Shown one piece after another: positions 1-11,602 of a DNA stretch of 64,000 nt. The notes under the pieces are model-generated. The model did not search any database. It was not told where the DNA came from and saw only the letters and a program-made list of their open reading frames with translations. Numbering within the stretch: the stretch's first letter is position 1; every line of letters starts with the position of its first letter. The position numbers and the translations under genes were made by a program. Location: positions 1,116,001 through 1,180,000 of the forward strand of contig CM073202.1 of assembly GCA_037042915.1 (NCBI GenBank). Reading direction: 5' to 3'. Origin of the DNA: Auricularia sp. M13 (lineage: Eukaryota; Basidiomycota; Agaricomycetes; Auriculariales; Auriculariaceae).

Positions 1-130
1 CCTTCGCAATGGACGCTGCAGGAGATGTTACCTGAGTGGAGACGAACAAGTGGACGAGAAGGCGCGTGATGAAACGTCGTGTTTGCGGCTGGAGTAGCTC
101 GAATTCAAGCGGCTGCAAAGTTCAGGATTG

Positions 131-2788
131 TCAGTGCTGATGCCCAATTCGCAGCGAATGCCATACCTTTAGAGCGGTGATAGCACAAGCACCTTTGGCG
201 ATCCACCACCCGTAAGCCCGCGCAACATTCTCCAGCTTGGTCTCACTGATCCTACTAGAGTCGTTCCCAAACGCGTCGGCGTCGGCGTTCTTGACGACCT
301 CGGCACCACCGACCCTAGCCTCGCCCATCCCGCGCAGAAAATCCCAGAGCGCAAACTGCAGCGTGATCTTCTGAGCGGGTGTCGTCGTCTTGAGGATGAC
401 GAGCGCCCAGAAGGGGTTGTAGGCGCGCTCCGCGCCGAGGCAGTGCAGCGCAACGCGCGCGACCTCGCGCTGCTGGACGTCGTTGAGGCCCAGCGCGGCG
501 ATCCGCGCCGCGGCATCCACGCAGTCCTCCGACGACATAAGCACGACGAAGATGCTGCGCCGTACGTCCGTGTTCATCCCATGCTTGCGCGCGAGCGCAA
601 GCAGCGCCTCCTGCTCCGTGTTGACTTCGACCTTTGACGCTGATTGTGGTTGGTGCTCCACCAATGGGTCGCCTGCCCAGGCGGCGCCGACGAGCCACCA
701 ACGCCCACGCTTGTCTGCCTCGCGGAGATCGACCAGGCCGACGCGGAGGGGCTCGTGAGCTATCACTGCGCATCGTCAGAAATGCGTTACATGGAATATA
801 CGTCCAAAATGGGCACCTTGTCGTTTTTTAGACAGACCGGACAGGAACTTCTTCATACGCTCCACCACCTCACGCGCACCCGCGGACCCGTCTGCATCGG
901 GGCCGTGTTTCGCTTTGCCATTCTTGAGGTTCACCAGCGTCTCGATCATGAACTTGGAGCGAGATCTGATACCTAAGGTCAACATGCAAAATGGCAGACA
1001 TAACCAAAAAGGACCATCACGCACCCAACGGCAGCTTTGTTGTTCTCGACTTTGTCTTGAACGAGTTGCACAATATCCTTGAGCGCAGATGGGTCGTCCG
1101 CACGCATCTGCTGGCCGGATGCGCGCACGAGCTTCAAGAGCAGCTCGACGTCGAGTTCATCAAGCGGGCCGGCAAGCAGCTCGCGCACGATGTCGTATGG
1201 CAAGACGCATGCGACGACCTGCAGCGCGTAGAGTGCCGCAAGCAGCGCAAGCAGGTTCGCGCACTGCTTGCTACTGTCGTCCACCGCACCGTCCGCCGCC
1301 TTTGCCTTGGTGTAGGCTGCATCGTAGCGCTCTACGCTCGCCTGCACAAAGTGCGCGGCAAATTCTATGCCGACAAGACGGTGGAGCGCGCCGACCAGCG
1401 CAGCATGAACGACTACAAATGCGTCGAGATGAGCACCGTGGGACGCTATGCCTTCGATTATGAGGTTCGTCAATGTGCTTGTCACATCTGCATGCGGTTC
1501 AGCTTTGCACCCCGTCGAAGGGAAGTATGAGAACTGACCATGTCGACGATGCTTGCGATATGCCTCCTCAAAGTCGGCAAGGACGCTTGCGATGTTTTGC
1601 TCGCTCATTCTGAGGGACGCAGAGTTCCGGCCGATGAGCATGGCGACCTATCATGTAGCTAAATGCTAACCGATTGAGCAAGCCCTTCAGCTGGCGCTGG
1701 AGTTTCAGAGCTTCTTCAGATGGTTCGCTATTGGCAAGCTGCTGCTTGCGCAGAGCGGGAGGAACGTAACGGCCTTGCACCTGGGAAGGTGCAGTTGAAG
1801 GATCCAGCAATTCCTTGGCGGGTATGAGCTCTGGGGGCTCGTCGTCGTCGTCAGAGTGTGGTGACACTGCATCTTGGTGCGAGGCATCCTCGACGCCTTG
1901 CCAGTCTTCTTCTCCGTCCATCTGGACATCAGAATCCGATGCGTCGTCGCTGTCCTCAGCAGAAGAGACGTCAGTGCCTGCAGCTGATGTGTTTTGCTGC
2001 AAACGCTGTCAGCTCAGAAAGTTGCAGCGGCGGCGGCGAGCAACAAGCGTACAGAATCGTCCAAATCCAGTTCTAGTCGGTCGTCAATTCTATCCAAATC
2101 ACCCAGAAGATCTATAACATGTCAGAATTCGCCATAAATATGGGGAAAAAATGTGCACCGTCTAAGCCATCGACAGCGAAAGCAGACGAATACCCTCCCT
2201 GCTTCTTGCGCTTTTTCTCGAGACCGAGCTTGGATTCAAGATACAAAATCTTGTCATCCTCTTCATCACGTGGCCTCGATTTCGTCTTCGACTTCGAGTT
2301 GAGCGTTGCTGAGACAGAAGGCTCGGGTTTGAGACCCTCCGGCGCGGACTTTCTGGATTTTGCATTCGTTTCTTTGTGCTCCTTGCCCGTCCCAGCAGAT
2401 ACAGCTTGCGCACGCGCGTCCTTCAGGACAGGCCCTGGTTTGCCTGCAACAGCGACGGCCTGGCCAGGCTTGCCGTTGTTCAATTTTGGCTTTTTAGCAG
2501 GCGGTGCATCCGGGTGCGCGTCGTCCAGGCCGCGTTTACCCCGAGGTTGCGAGAAATAGCCAGCTTTGCGCTCCTTCTTGTCGTTTCTAGATGCTTTTCG
2601 GGCCGCTTTGCGGTTTAGCGAGTGACCGCGCTTGCCTGCACCGCGTCCTCCCCGCCCAAGCCGTTCATCTGGACAAAAATTAAGAATGAGCCACAGCTGC
2701 AAGCAAAATAAAATGATGAACCTTTCTCTTTAGCCTCAATCTCGTCCCGCAGAGCCTGCGGGAGCTGGATCCCGCGACGAGCACTCAT
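131..2788 (-). CDS. SGD1: Nucleolar MIF4G/MA3 protein, SGD1/NOM1-like
   Basis: This looks like the SGD1/NOM1 family, nucleolar proteins of small-subunit ribosome assembly. The start at 2788 gives MSARRGIQLPQAL and is followed by an intron. A Lys/Arg-rich low-complexity exon follows (about 2112-2702), then an acidic Ser/Asp exon containing VPPALRKQQLA (about 1705-2002). A helical MIF4G-like block lies at about 979-1641 and an MA3-like block at 131-766, ending at TGA 131-133. The order basic/acidic head, MIF4G, MA3 is the family layout. Exon borders between about 770 and 980 and around 2000-2110 were not fixed. The gene is divergent from the AAA-ATPase-like gene, with 213 bp between starts. Family assignment comes from domain order and remembered motifs, not a search. 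Confidence 0.78.
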
Positions 2789-3001
2789 GAGCAGGTGACA
2801 GTCACGGGTTTAACACACGAAATCAAGCTCCGACAACGGCCCGTGCCTCTTTCACCGACATACTCGTCGAGAGTAACCCAATGTCAGGTGCAACGCGAAG
2901 CATCTCCCCTCCCAATTCAAGCTCATAGTTGTTGCCAGGCAAACGGGTCGCACGGATTAATCCTGTGGTCATTCGTCATCTCAATCGTATGGTGTTTCAC
3001 A

Positions 3002-4398
3002 ATGGGGCAGGTCTCGAGGTGCGTAATTCTGTGGCCATCGTCAACGTTCCTGACGCCCGTAAAGCTTTGCATTCCTAGTGATCAAGATGTGGACTACGTT
3101 GCAGCATGCCTATCGCCCGGCAAAATACTTGTGGACAAGTCCGAATACGTTGCCCTCAGTGGCTCTACATCTTATGGTGTAGGTTGGCTGCCAACAGTTC
3201 GTCGACCAAAGGGTTTCGGAAAAACGATGTTTCTGTCTCTTACCGAGCATTTCGCCGACCTCAACTGTCGTAATGATGTCTCCATGCCCTTCCTATCCGA
3301 CGGCACCAAGCTTTCAGTGCACATGTACCGTCTGCCCGCCTATCATGGTCTAGCCGTCGTCCACCTGGATTTTTCGGAGCTACATCTTGTCCCAGCAATG
3401 AACGAGACAGCGCTCCGCTCGACCTGTCGGTCGTTCCTCTCCTCAGCCGCCACCGCGTGTTATCGTCGTTATCTTCCTCATTTCCAAGGGAGTGCCGAAG
3501 GACAAAACTTGGATGCACTAGATTTTAAACGACTGATGGTACGTAGAATGCTCGTTGCTAATTATCATGCTAACACGATGGGTAGAAACTTGGAGAACTG
3601 CGTTGGATGGAATTCTACGTCGGCATCGACAATTACACGTCACCTTTATCCGCGGCGGGTATCTCTACAGATCTCGTTGAGGCGGTCATCGTGCAGGAAA
3701 TCTTCCAGCCCATCTTCGACGGCCGTAACTCCGGGCTCATCATGGGAGGTTTCATGGTCGGATGTGATCTGCCACCAGCAGGATCTCAACGACGGCCCTA
3801 CTCCAGCCAGGATGTATTCCGTGACCAGTCGTTTGAACTCTCGAACGACTACGCCGCATTTGACCTGCTTGGCCTCAGAGAGGCCGAAATCGTCGCAATA
3901 GGCAATGCATTATTCGACGCAGGCCCTCTGTTGTTACGCAATGTTCGCATCGCGGCAGCCCTCCCTGCGGTGGACCTCGCAAAACCATGTCGGTCTGACC
4001 GGAGCTATGGTACGCGCGACGTTCTTGCCATCGTGCGCGCCATGCAGGCATCGCCGGACTCTTCGTTTCCCTCGATGCACGTACATTGCGTCAGCGCCGC
4101 CGACTACCCAGTCTTGTGCGTCTCGGCGCCGATGGGTACGGATTACTACGATTTCCATAGCGATATCGCCGATCTCCCTAGCGATATCGCCGCTGCAGTG
4201 AAGTCTCTGTTCGCTGCTGAGGCTGCGCAACATACTGTCCCTGCAAGCCAAATCGACCAGTCATCACTAGGCAGCTCGCCAAGTTTGGAGGATCCAGGCT
4301 CTTCCGCCTCGTCGAACTATTCATCACTTTCTATCTCTTCTCTCGCGGGTGGATTCATGCCCGTCAGCCCCGCCCTTTCGAAGTCCGAGTCTGACTGA
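3002..4398 (+). CDS. AAA-ATPase-like protein (PF09820-type fold)
   Basis: The protein resembles the 'predicted AAA-ATPase' family, which is expanded in many basidiomycetes and whose function is largely unknown. Exons 3002-3538 and 3586-4398 join in frame to 449 aa. The 47-nt intron has GTACGT, a TGCTAAC branch-like motif and TAG. VDKSEYVAL precedes a P-loop-like RPKGFGKTMFLSL, and VVHLDFSEL follows. Where relatives carry a Walker-B-like IDEYD, this protein reads GIDNYTSPL. Further on, FMVGCDLP and a DLLGLREAEIVAI block match the rest of the domain. The tail is Ser-rich. The start is uncertain: an in-frame codon at 2795 would almost touch the SGD1 start, so 3002 is preferred. Catalytic competence is doubtful because of the altered Walker B. 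Confidence 0.72.
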
Positions 4399-4752
4399 TT
4401 GCGTTGCCGTATTGGGTTCTAGTCTTGTGTTTCGTCCTTACACTATCCACGTTCTATTCCACGCGTGACGTCTTTGGTCTGTATCATAGTCTGTCGTATC
4501 TCTGTCATCCCCGCAGATGAACACAAAGGGAAGCGGCAAATCGATTAAAAATGATTACCAGAGAAAAGTTGCCACAGAGACCCGTCCGTGCGAGCTCGGT
4601 AGGGATGATGTTGAACACATAATCACAGCAGGTGGAGATAGAATGAGGATAGCTCGAGCGTATTCGGGCTCCGTCCCGTTCTTCGGGCTTCGTTCCGTTC
4701 TTCCACAATGACCGGTGCCATTGTCTGAATCTTCCTTTCATCCACCGTACTC
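4399..4752. other. Intergenic, probable 3' end and 5' UTR
   Basis: No coding evidence was found beyond short chance frames. The stretch lies between the AAA-ATPase-like stop and the helicase start, and presumably holds the 3' UTR of the first gene and the promoter and leader of the second. Confidence 0.5.
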
Positions 4753-7700
4753 ATGGGCATAGACATAACGCCTGGCGCACGGCCGGCCATCTTCAAGGAC
4801 ACAAAAACTTCGTTCACGACTGCCAACCTGAATGCCAGGGACGTGAACGAGGAAACTCTGGCCGCCTTTCTTGACTCTCGCGACTCTGATGTGCTCGGTT
4901 GCTCTGCGACGTTTCTCACGGAGGAACTCTCGAAAGGAGTATGGCGGGAACTCCAAACACTCACGCTGGCAACGACGCGCAAAGTGCTGCATGTTCATCT
5001 CAGCGACCAGAAACTAGAGGCACTTGAGCGGCTTATTCTGATGAACGACGACCTCGTCATACTCGGCTGCAATCTGGACAGAGTTGCGTTCGGACTGTTT
5101 ACCGATGCCAGGGAGACTCGCGTCCGCAACTTTGTCGATTTGCTCTCGCTGCATGGTGTGGGTGAATCCACAGGGCTGAAGGCGTATGTGCGAGTGCTCG
5201 GTGGGGAGGCCTATCTGCACCTGCCTGCCGTCAGCGCGATCTTTGGCGACGTGTCGGAGGAAGAGGACAACACAGACCGGTCTGCGCTGCGTGCATGGGC
5301 ATGCTGCATCGCAGCCTCTGTCGGACTCACGCGCGTCAAGCTCGACGAGGCCAAAAAGATATCGACCTGCCGTCTGCCGATCAATGTAATCGTCGACCCG
5401 AGCTCTCTCCTCGCCGCGCTTACAATGACGCCTCTCAGGACGTGCGCACACTGGCTAAGATTCACCGCGACGCGTCCCTGCTCGACAGGGAGAAGCCCAA
5501 GATCGTCAAAAACGAGATCTCTGACCAATGGGCGCTGAACGAGAAAGGCGACACCCTACGCGTCAACTCGGAGCGCTTTGCCTCGCGCCTGCGCCAAAGC
5601 GGCGAGCACCAGGTGGTCCAGATTACCGACGAAAACGGCATGATTATCGAAGGCGTCGTCACCAAAGTCCAAGGTCGCATGGCCATCATCACCTTGCCGG
5701 AAGGGTCGACTGTCAGCGAGATACAAGGGATGCATACCGTCGGCAAGGACGCGCTCACACAGGCCGAACGCGCAAAGGAGATTCTCCTGGTCAAGGCGCT
5801 CGAAGGCGTGGTCGATGTCACCCGTTTAAAGACCTTTCGTGCAATCTGGTTTCCGTCCTTTGGATCCACTGGGAGACCGCGCGCGCTGCCTGCAGATGCT
5901 ATCACCGTTCAGCTCAACGACTCGCAAAAGCAAGCTGTCTCGGCTGTCATGCGCGACCCGCTCAAGAATGTGGTAGACGTTCAGATCATTGTCGGCCCAC
6001 CAGGCAAGCGCTCCTTGCGGGTTGATGAAAACGATGCTGAAACTTTCTAACAGGTTCTGGGAAAACGAGTGTCATTGGGGCGTCGGTCCAGGCTCTCATG
6101 GCGTCTGCTACTGTCGAGCAGCCGCGGTATGTCTGGCTAGCGGCCCAGTCAAATGTGGCTGTGAAGAACATTGCCCGCAAGTACGTTGCACCAAGCGTTC
6201 TAAACCTTTGCCATATCTTAAACTCCTGCGCAGACTCGTCAACATCGGCTTCCTCGACTTCCGTCTTCTCGTCTCCAACGAGTTCTTCTGGGACTGGCAC
6301 GAGCATCTTTACTTGCAGGTGCAAAATCATATGATCTGCTCGAAAGAGTTCCCCAAGAAAGCCGACGAAGCGGCAGAGATGTTGAACGGCGTGCGCGTGA
6401 TCCTCTGCACGCTCAGCATGCTTTCGCACATCAAGCTGCATGTCTTCACCTCCGTCGTCCCGGTCGAGACGCTCATCGTCGATGAGGCGAGCCAGATCGA
6501 ACGCGGCGACTACGTCCCTGTTTTGTGCAAGTACGCCGAGACCATTCGCAAGTTGGTCTTCGTGGGCGACGATAAACAGCGTGTGTGGCCCGTGCATCAG
6601 TCGTAGAGCGGAATGCTGACGCCTTGCCTGCTTGCCAGTGGCACCTTTCGGACAGGACACCGTTTCGAACTTGACGAGTGTGTTTGAGACCGAGCAATTG
6701 CGGAAGAAAGCTGTGTTCTTGAACACCCAATGTGATCAGTAGCGCTCGATGCCCCGGTGACCACACCAACTGATTCATTCATACGCTGCAGATCGCATGC
6801 CCATTGCAATCGGCCAATTTATATCTAACGAAGTTTACAAAGGCCAGCTACGATCCTCCCACTCGAACACCTCGCGTGACGCGTGCCGTTTTGTCGACGT
6901 ACCACTGGGAAAGGAGGAGGAGAAGAACAAGAGCTGGGTGGTATGTCCATGCCTTGAGACATCGCGATCCCGTATCCTTAACTGTGACTGCTAGAATTAT
7001 GAGGAATGCCGGGCCGCGGTGGATGTCGCGCGCATCTTGCATGCAGAAGAAAAGGATTTCCGAATCATCACGCCTTACGACGCGCAGCGGGCCGAGGTCG
7101 AGGCGGCGCTGAAGGAAGCACAGCTGCCGTGGGCGGAGAAGGTGTTCAATGTGGACTCCTTCCAGGGTAAGCCACAGGTTTACTGCCTTAGTTTGTATCT
7201 CAGATATTGAGCGGTCTTGCAGGCAATGAGGCACCTTATATCATCGTGACCGTCGTGCGTACGGACAGGGTGGGCTTCCTGGCGAATGAGCGGCGGACGA
7301 ACGTCATGCTGTCGCGGTGCCAGCAAGGCCTCATCATCATCTCGAACCGGCAGTTCCTCAGCACGTTCCCCGCCCGAAGGACGCTTGTCGGGCGGATGGC
7401 AGCGGAGTGGGGCGACGACGCCTGGGTCGGTGCGCGGCGCGTGCGGAATGGGAGCCTCGAACCGGGAGAGGATGACGAGGTCAACGAGCCTGATCCACCA
7501 GCCGTGGATGCGCAGAGTGGTCCGGACCTGAACAGCTGGGGCGATGATCCTCAGGTAAACTGGCTGACTGGCGCGTCTACGGAAGAGAACGACTGGTCTC
7601 AGGCGCCGTCTTCTCGTGCGGCTCGCCCGTCTGGCAAAGGCGGCAAAGGGAAGGCGCCCACTGGCAAGGCGGGCCCCACTGGAAAGACGGGCGGGCGCAA

Positions 7701-8133
7701 GAACAAGGATCGCGCGCGCTCGCCTCCAGCGATGTACGCACACCTTCGGGACAATGGCAACTCCTCGTCCAGCGATGCAGCTGCTGCCGGGGGCGCGCCT
7801 GCCAGCAGCACTTGGGACGCACCCGCTGGCCCGTCTACGGATGGCTGGGACGAATCTGCGTGGGACGCAACCCCGGCACCGCCAGCCACGAACGGGTGGG
7901 ATGACTCTGGATGGGACCAGTCTGAAACTCGCTCCGTTGGGACCAGTGGCGCCGACATCGAGAGCGGCCGGTCTTCGTCAACCGGATCGAACTTCGTTGA
8001 CCGCGGACGTGGCAGGGGCCGTGGTCGAGGACGAGGAGGTCGTCGCGGACGCGGAGGACCACCGCCCAGTGAAAGAGGATTTCGGAGAGGGCGAGACCGA
8101 GACGTGAAGCACCTCGAGAATGATGGTTGGTGA
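4753..8133 (+). CDS. UPF1-like SF1 helicase with N-terminal exonuclease-like region and RGG tail
   Basis: Eight exons join to 998 codons: 4753-5385, 5439-6003, 6054-6180, 6234-6580, 6639-6731, 6792-6940, 6995-7166, 7222/7223-8133. The helicase core is complete. It has Walker A GPPGSGKT, Walker B DEASQ, motif III VGDDKQLAP, motif IV-like TQYRMP, VDSFQGNEAP and a final RRTNVMLSRC. These are hallmarks of UPF1/SEN1-type superfamily 1 helicases that act on RNA or RNP. Residues about 20-190 resemble a worn 3'-5' exonuclease fold (DLVILGCNLDR, then GLKAYV), a weak call. The C-terminus has GW repeats followed by an RG-rich tract (about 8005-8100), suggesting RNA binding. The intron at 6004-6053 starts with GC and cuts the Walker A loop. 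It is a UPF1 relative, probably not UPF1 itself, because the N-terminal Cys/His domain is missing. Confidence 0.85.
6004..6053 (+). other. GC-AG intron inside the Walker A codons
   Basis: The exon ends ...GGC CCA CCA G and the next begins GT TCT GGG AAA ACG, which restores GPPGSGKT. The bases after the upstream exon are GCAAGC, so the donor is GC rather than GT. The intron is 50 nt and ends CTAACAG. No nearby GT donor restores the P-loop in frame. Confidence 0.8.
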
Positions 8134-8431
8134 ACACATGCTTTTTCTTAAATCAAGGTTCCCCCAAGCTCGTCTAGCCTTGGATAGAATGATATAAAGG
8201 ATAGATTAGGGAAGCTCTTGAAGTTGTACTCATACAAGGATGATGCTGAGCTGAGGGTGGATGCAACGATAACGAGGTGTTTGTAGCAATGCGGCACGAT
8301 CGAAAGTTTGGTGTAGGGCCTGCGTATCCTGAGCCTGGGTCTCCAGTGTGTCGGGCCATAGGCCTCGATGTGTACAACTACGAGAATGTCAGCGAATTCC
8401 GGAACTCGCAGAATGTGAGCAACGCACCGAA
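8134..8431. other. Convergent 3' intergenic region
   Basis: The region lies between the stops of the helicase (+) and PAM18 (-). It contains no supported coding sequence and probably holds both 3' UTRs and polyadenylation signals. Confidence 0.5.
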
Positions 8432-8820
8432 TTACTTTCTTGGCCGTCCTTCCAGCTTCTCCAGCATATCTTTTGCTTCGTTGATCTTACTGGCGATATA
8501 CGGCGAGCCACCGCGGTCAGGATGGTTAACCGACATGACTTGTCGGTGCGCGTCCTTGATTTTGGCACGCAGATTCGGACCGTCTCTAGAGAGCAGCAGA
8601 AAAACCAATCAATATAATGGACAGTATAATGTTCCAAGTATACGAACTTGATGCCCAATATTTGCAGCGCCTCTTTGCGATCCATTTTCGCTTTGAAACC
8701 GCCCTTGGGAAAGTCTCCCGCCTTAGAGCCTATGCGGAGCACGCCTCTGCGCGCCAGGGTGCGCCCGGCAACTGCAAGCCCAATGGCGCCCAAGCCAATA
8801 GCAAGTGGCGTGAAGACCAT
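8432..8820 (-). CDS. PAM18: TIM23 import-motor J-protein PAM18/TIM14
   Basis: Exons 8648-8820 and 8432-8585 join to 108 aa. Residues 4-19 form a short hydrophobic membrane segment. A matrix-side J domain follows, beginning [12 protein letters not shown] (about 46-57) and carrying the HPD tripeptide at 79-81 ([15 protein letters not shown]). In PAM18/TIM14, HPD stimulates mtHsp70 at the TIM23 translocon to drive protein import. The size and the position of the membrane segment are typical of the family, which distinguishes it from general DnaJ proteins. The 62-nt intron falls just before the HPD helix-loop. The gene is divergent from the carnitine acetyltransferase gene, with 176 bp between the chosen starts. 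Confidence 0.9.
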
Positions 8821-8996
8821 GGTGTAGCGCTGAGGAATACGAGGACAAGACGCGGAAGGAGCCGCCGGCGGCGCGCCGTTCTTTCCCTGCTTTGCTTAAA
8901 ACGCGTCAGAGCGAAGAGATGACTGGACATCCCTAGCCACGTCTCGCCCCTTCGTTCATGGTAAAGCAGGCGCCAGAGGAACAGCCTGCACCAGAT
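8821..8996. promoter_or_regulatory. Divergent promoter, PAM18 / carnitine acetyltransferase
   Basis: The starts of PAM18 (8820, -) and the acetyltransferase (8997, +) face away from each other across 176 bp, so their promoters must overlap. If the acetyltransferase starts at the upstream in-frame ATG 8958, the gap is 137 bp. No specific factor site could be assigned. Confidence 0.55.
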
Positions 8997-11395
8997 ATGC
9001 TCTCGGTTACGGGCCTTGCGCGCGCCGTGAAGCGCCAAGTCGCGTGCATATCCACCGCCGCTTCGTCCCGTCCCCTGCCGCGTCCCCTCCCGCGTTTGCC
9101 TATCCCGAAACTTGAAGATACCGTGGAGAAGTATTTGCGCTCGCTGAAGCCTTTCTACGAGGACGAGGCTGAGCAGAAGGGAAGCATTCCTCATGTGGAG
9201 GCTGCGAAACGCGAGCAGTGGGCTTCGATGTTCCGCGTTGGCCTTGGAAAGACTCTACAAGACCGTCTCATCGGTGAGCATTTGTGTGAAATCTTTACAG
9301 ATGACTCATGAGCCTCAGAACTGGATAAAAGATCTCCGTACAACTGGCTGGATGACAACTTCTGGATGCCTAAAGCATACCTGGAAGTGCGAGCCCCATT
9401 GCCGATCAACTCGAATTGGTGGCTACTCCTGAAAGACGACGCTTTCACGCCAGAAAATCTGCCTGATGTACCCGAGGGTCAAACTGGAGCTTGGCAAGTC
9501 CCCCGAGCAGCGTGGATCATCTGGAGGACTCTCGTATTTCGTGAGAAATTGTACAAGTAAGCCGTTCTATAACACTGAGGGTCATCTGCTGAAATATATT
9601 CCAGGGAAGAGTTGTATCCCGAATCCAGTCGTACAGGTCTCTAGCATTTCCGTTCTGAGACCTCGTGTCTGAAATCACCACACTGAACAGGTTCATGGGT
9701 CCGTCCCGGCGCGCTGAAGATCTTCAACTCTCACCGCGTACCACAACTGGGCTGCGACAGGATTGACATCACTCTCATGCAACACCTCCCCCTGGAGGCG
9801 GAGTCACGGCACATCCTCGTGATGGTCAACGACTGGACCTATGCGATCGAAGTATACACTCCCGAGTGCACAGTTGTTCCACCAGAGCAGATACACGCCA
9901 GACTACATGCCGTAGCGCAAGATGTTGAAGCTCGTCAACTTGCCGGGGAGCGGGCTATACCTGTCGGGATCCTCAGCGCGGACGGGCGCGATGCCTGGGC
10001 GAAGGTTGGAGCTCGCTCTTCTGAGCTTGCGTGGCAACTGATCCGTTCCGGAATCCCATCACTGGCAGAACTGCGAGCACCTACGGAATCTCTCGCCGAA
10101 GAACGCCGCATCCCTCCGCTTCGTCGAGCTCGCGGCGTTCGCGCTCTCGCTCGACACCTACGTGTTTCCCGCCAGCCGCGACAAACATACAACGCACTCC
10201 ACGCCCGACCTCGACGCGCATCTGTGCAACACGAAGATCGGGCGGAACGGCGCCAACCGGTGGTTCGACAAGGGCTTCAGCCTGTGCGTGGAGGCCAATG
10301 GGCGCACGGGCGTCATGGGCGAGCACTCGCCGTGCGACGCGCTGGCGCCGAGTCTCATTGCCGAGTGGGCCCTCGAGGAGCCCGTCGACATGTCCCGCGT
10401 TCATGGTGATGCCGCAACATCTGCAACAGGGTGGCAAAGACTTGATTGGGATGTCGACGACGCGCTCCGAGGGGAGATAGCGCGATGCCAGCGCGAGACG
10501 CAGAAGCTGGCGGAGGATTCGGACAATAGCGTCCTTTGGTTCGACGCCTACGGCACGGAGTGGATCAAAGACGTTGGTCAGCGCGAATTTCTTTTCGACC
10601 AAGTTTCCTTGCTGAGATTGTGGTTTTCAGTAAAGGTGTCGCCGGACGCGTATGTACAGATGGCGCTGCAGTTGGCGTGGTACAAGGACCAGGGCGCGTT
10701 TACCGCGACGTACGAGACGGCGCTCGTGCGGTTCTTCTTGCACGGACGCACAGAGACCATCCGCTCGTACAGCGCGGAGAGTCGCGCCTTCGTCAAAGCC
10801 ATGGCGGACCCCGCATGTCCCGTACGTGTCCGCGGGAGAGCCCTAATTTTATTGTCACTGATCGCCTGGTTGATAGGCTGCTGTGCGAATGGACAGACTG
10901 AAAGCAGCCATCGACGTGCACAATACCACCACGAAGCACGCATTACAGGGACAGGGTATCGACCGGCACTTGCTCGGCCTGCGACTCGTCATGGAGAAGG
11001 GAGAGAAGGTAGAACTGTTTGAGGACGAGCTGTTCTGGCGTAGTCAGGACTGGCGACTCAGCACGAGCGGTCTTACACCTGGGAAAAACTTCATGGGAAC
11101 TGGGTACGCATCCACTGCCGCGTCGCTGCGACGCGCTGAAATCTATCAGATTTGGGAGCCCAATGCACAACGGATACGGCATTCCGTGTGCGTCTCTGGT
11201 GGTTCACTTGATCGCTGACTTACTGACGTCCGACTAGACCTGTCTGGCCCCAATTTGCTGAGGTTCGGCATCGAGTCGAAGGTCTCGTCCCCAGAGACAT
11301 CCACGGCGAGGTTCAAAGTACATCTAGAGAACAGCCTTATGGAGATGAGAGCGATGTGCGAGGAGGCACTAGGGCATTCCACTGCGAAGCTGTAA
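8997..11395 (+). CDS. CAT2: Carnitine O-acetyltransferase, mitochondrial/peroxisomal
   Basis: Nine exons sum to 661 codons (660 aa): 8997-9273, 9319-9556, 9605-9636, 9691-10004, 10069-10576, 10631-10821, 10877-11103, 11150-11187, 11238-11395. The mature start LPIPKLEDTVEKYL, INSNWW, ASLRFVELAAF and WYKDQGAFTATYETA are carnitine acyltransferase signatures. The catalytic His is in GEHSPCDAL. The enzyme exchanges acetyl groups between CoA and carnitine so they can cross organelle membranes. From 8997 the N-terminus is MLSVTGLARAVKRQVACIS, an Arg/Ser-rich presequence-like helix. The C-terminus is AKL, a PTS1-type peroxisomal signal. An ATG at 8958 would add 13 residues, including acidic ones, and is less likely. 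Confidence 0.92.
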
Positions 11396-11602
11396 ATGAT
11401 AATCAATCGGAATTTGCTGACGGCGACAGTTGCAAACGCAAACGCGGGGCAAACATCGGACAACAAGTTGCCGATTCAGTGACGCGTTTCGTCAGATCGG
11501 ATTCCTGCGAGCCGCGACGTTGCGCAATGTGCGTCTGCCGTCCCAGCTAGACTCTATAACTCTACGAACACGCGTGCCGTGCTTGCCTGCACTGTGACCG
11601 CG

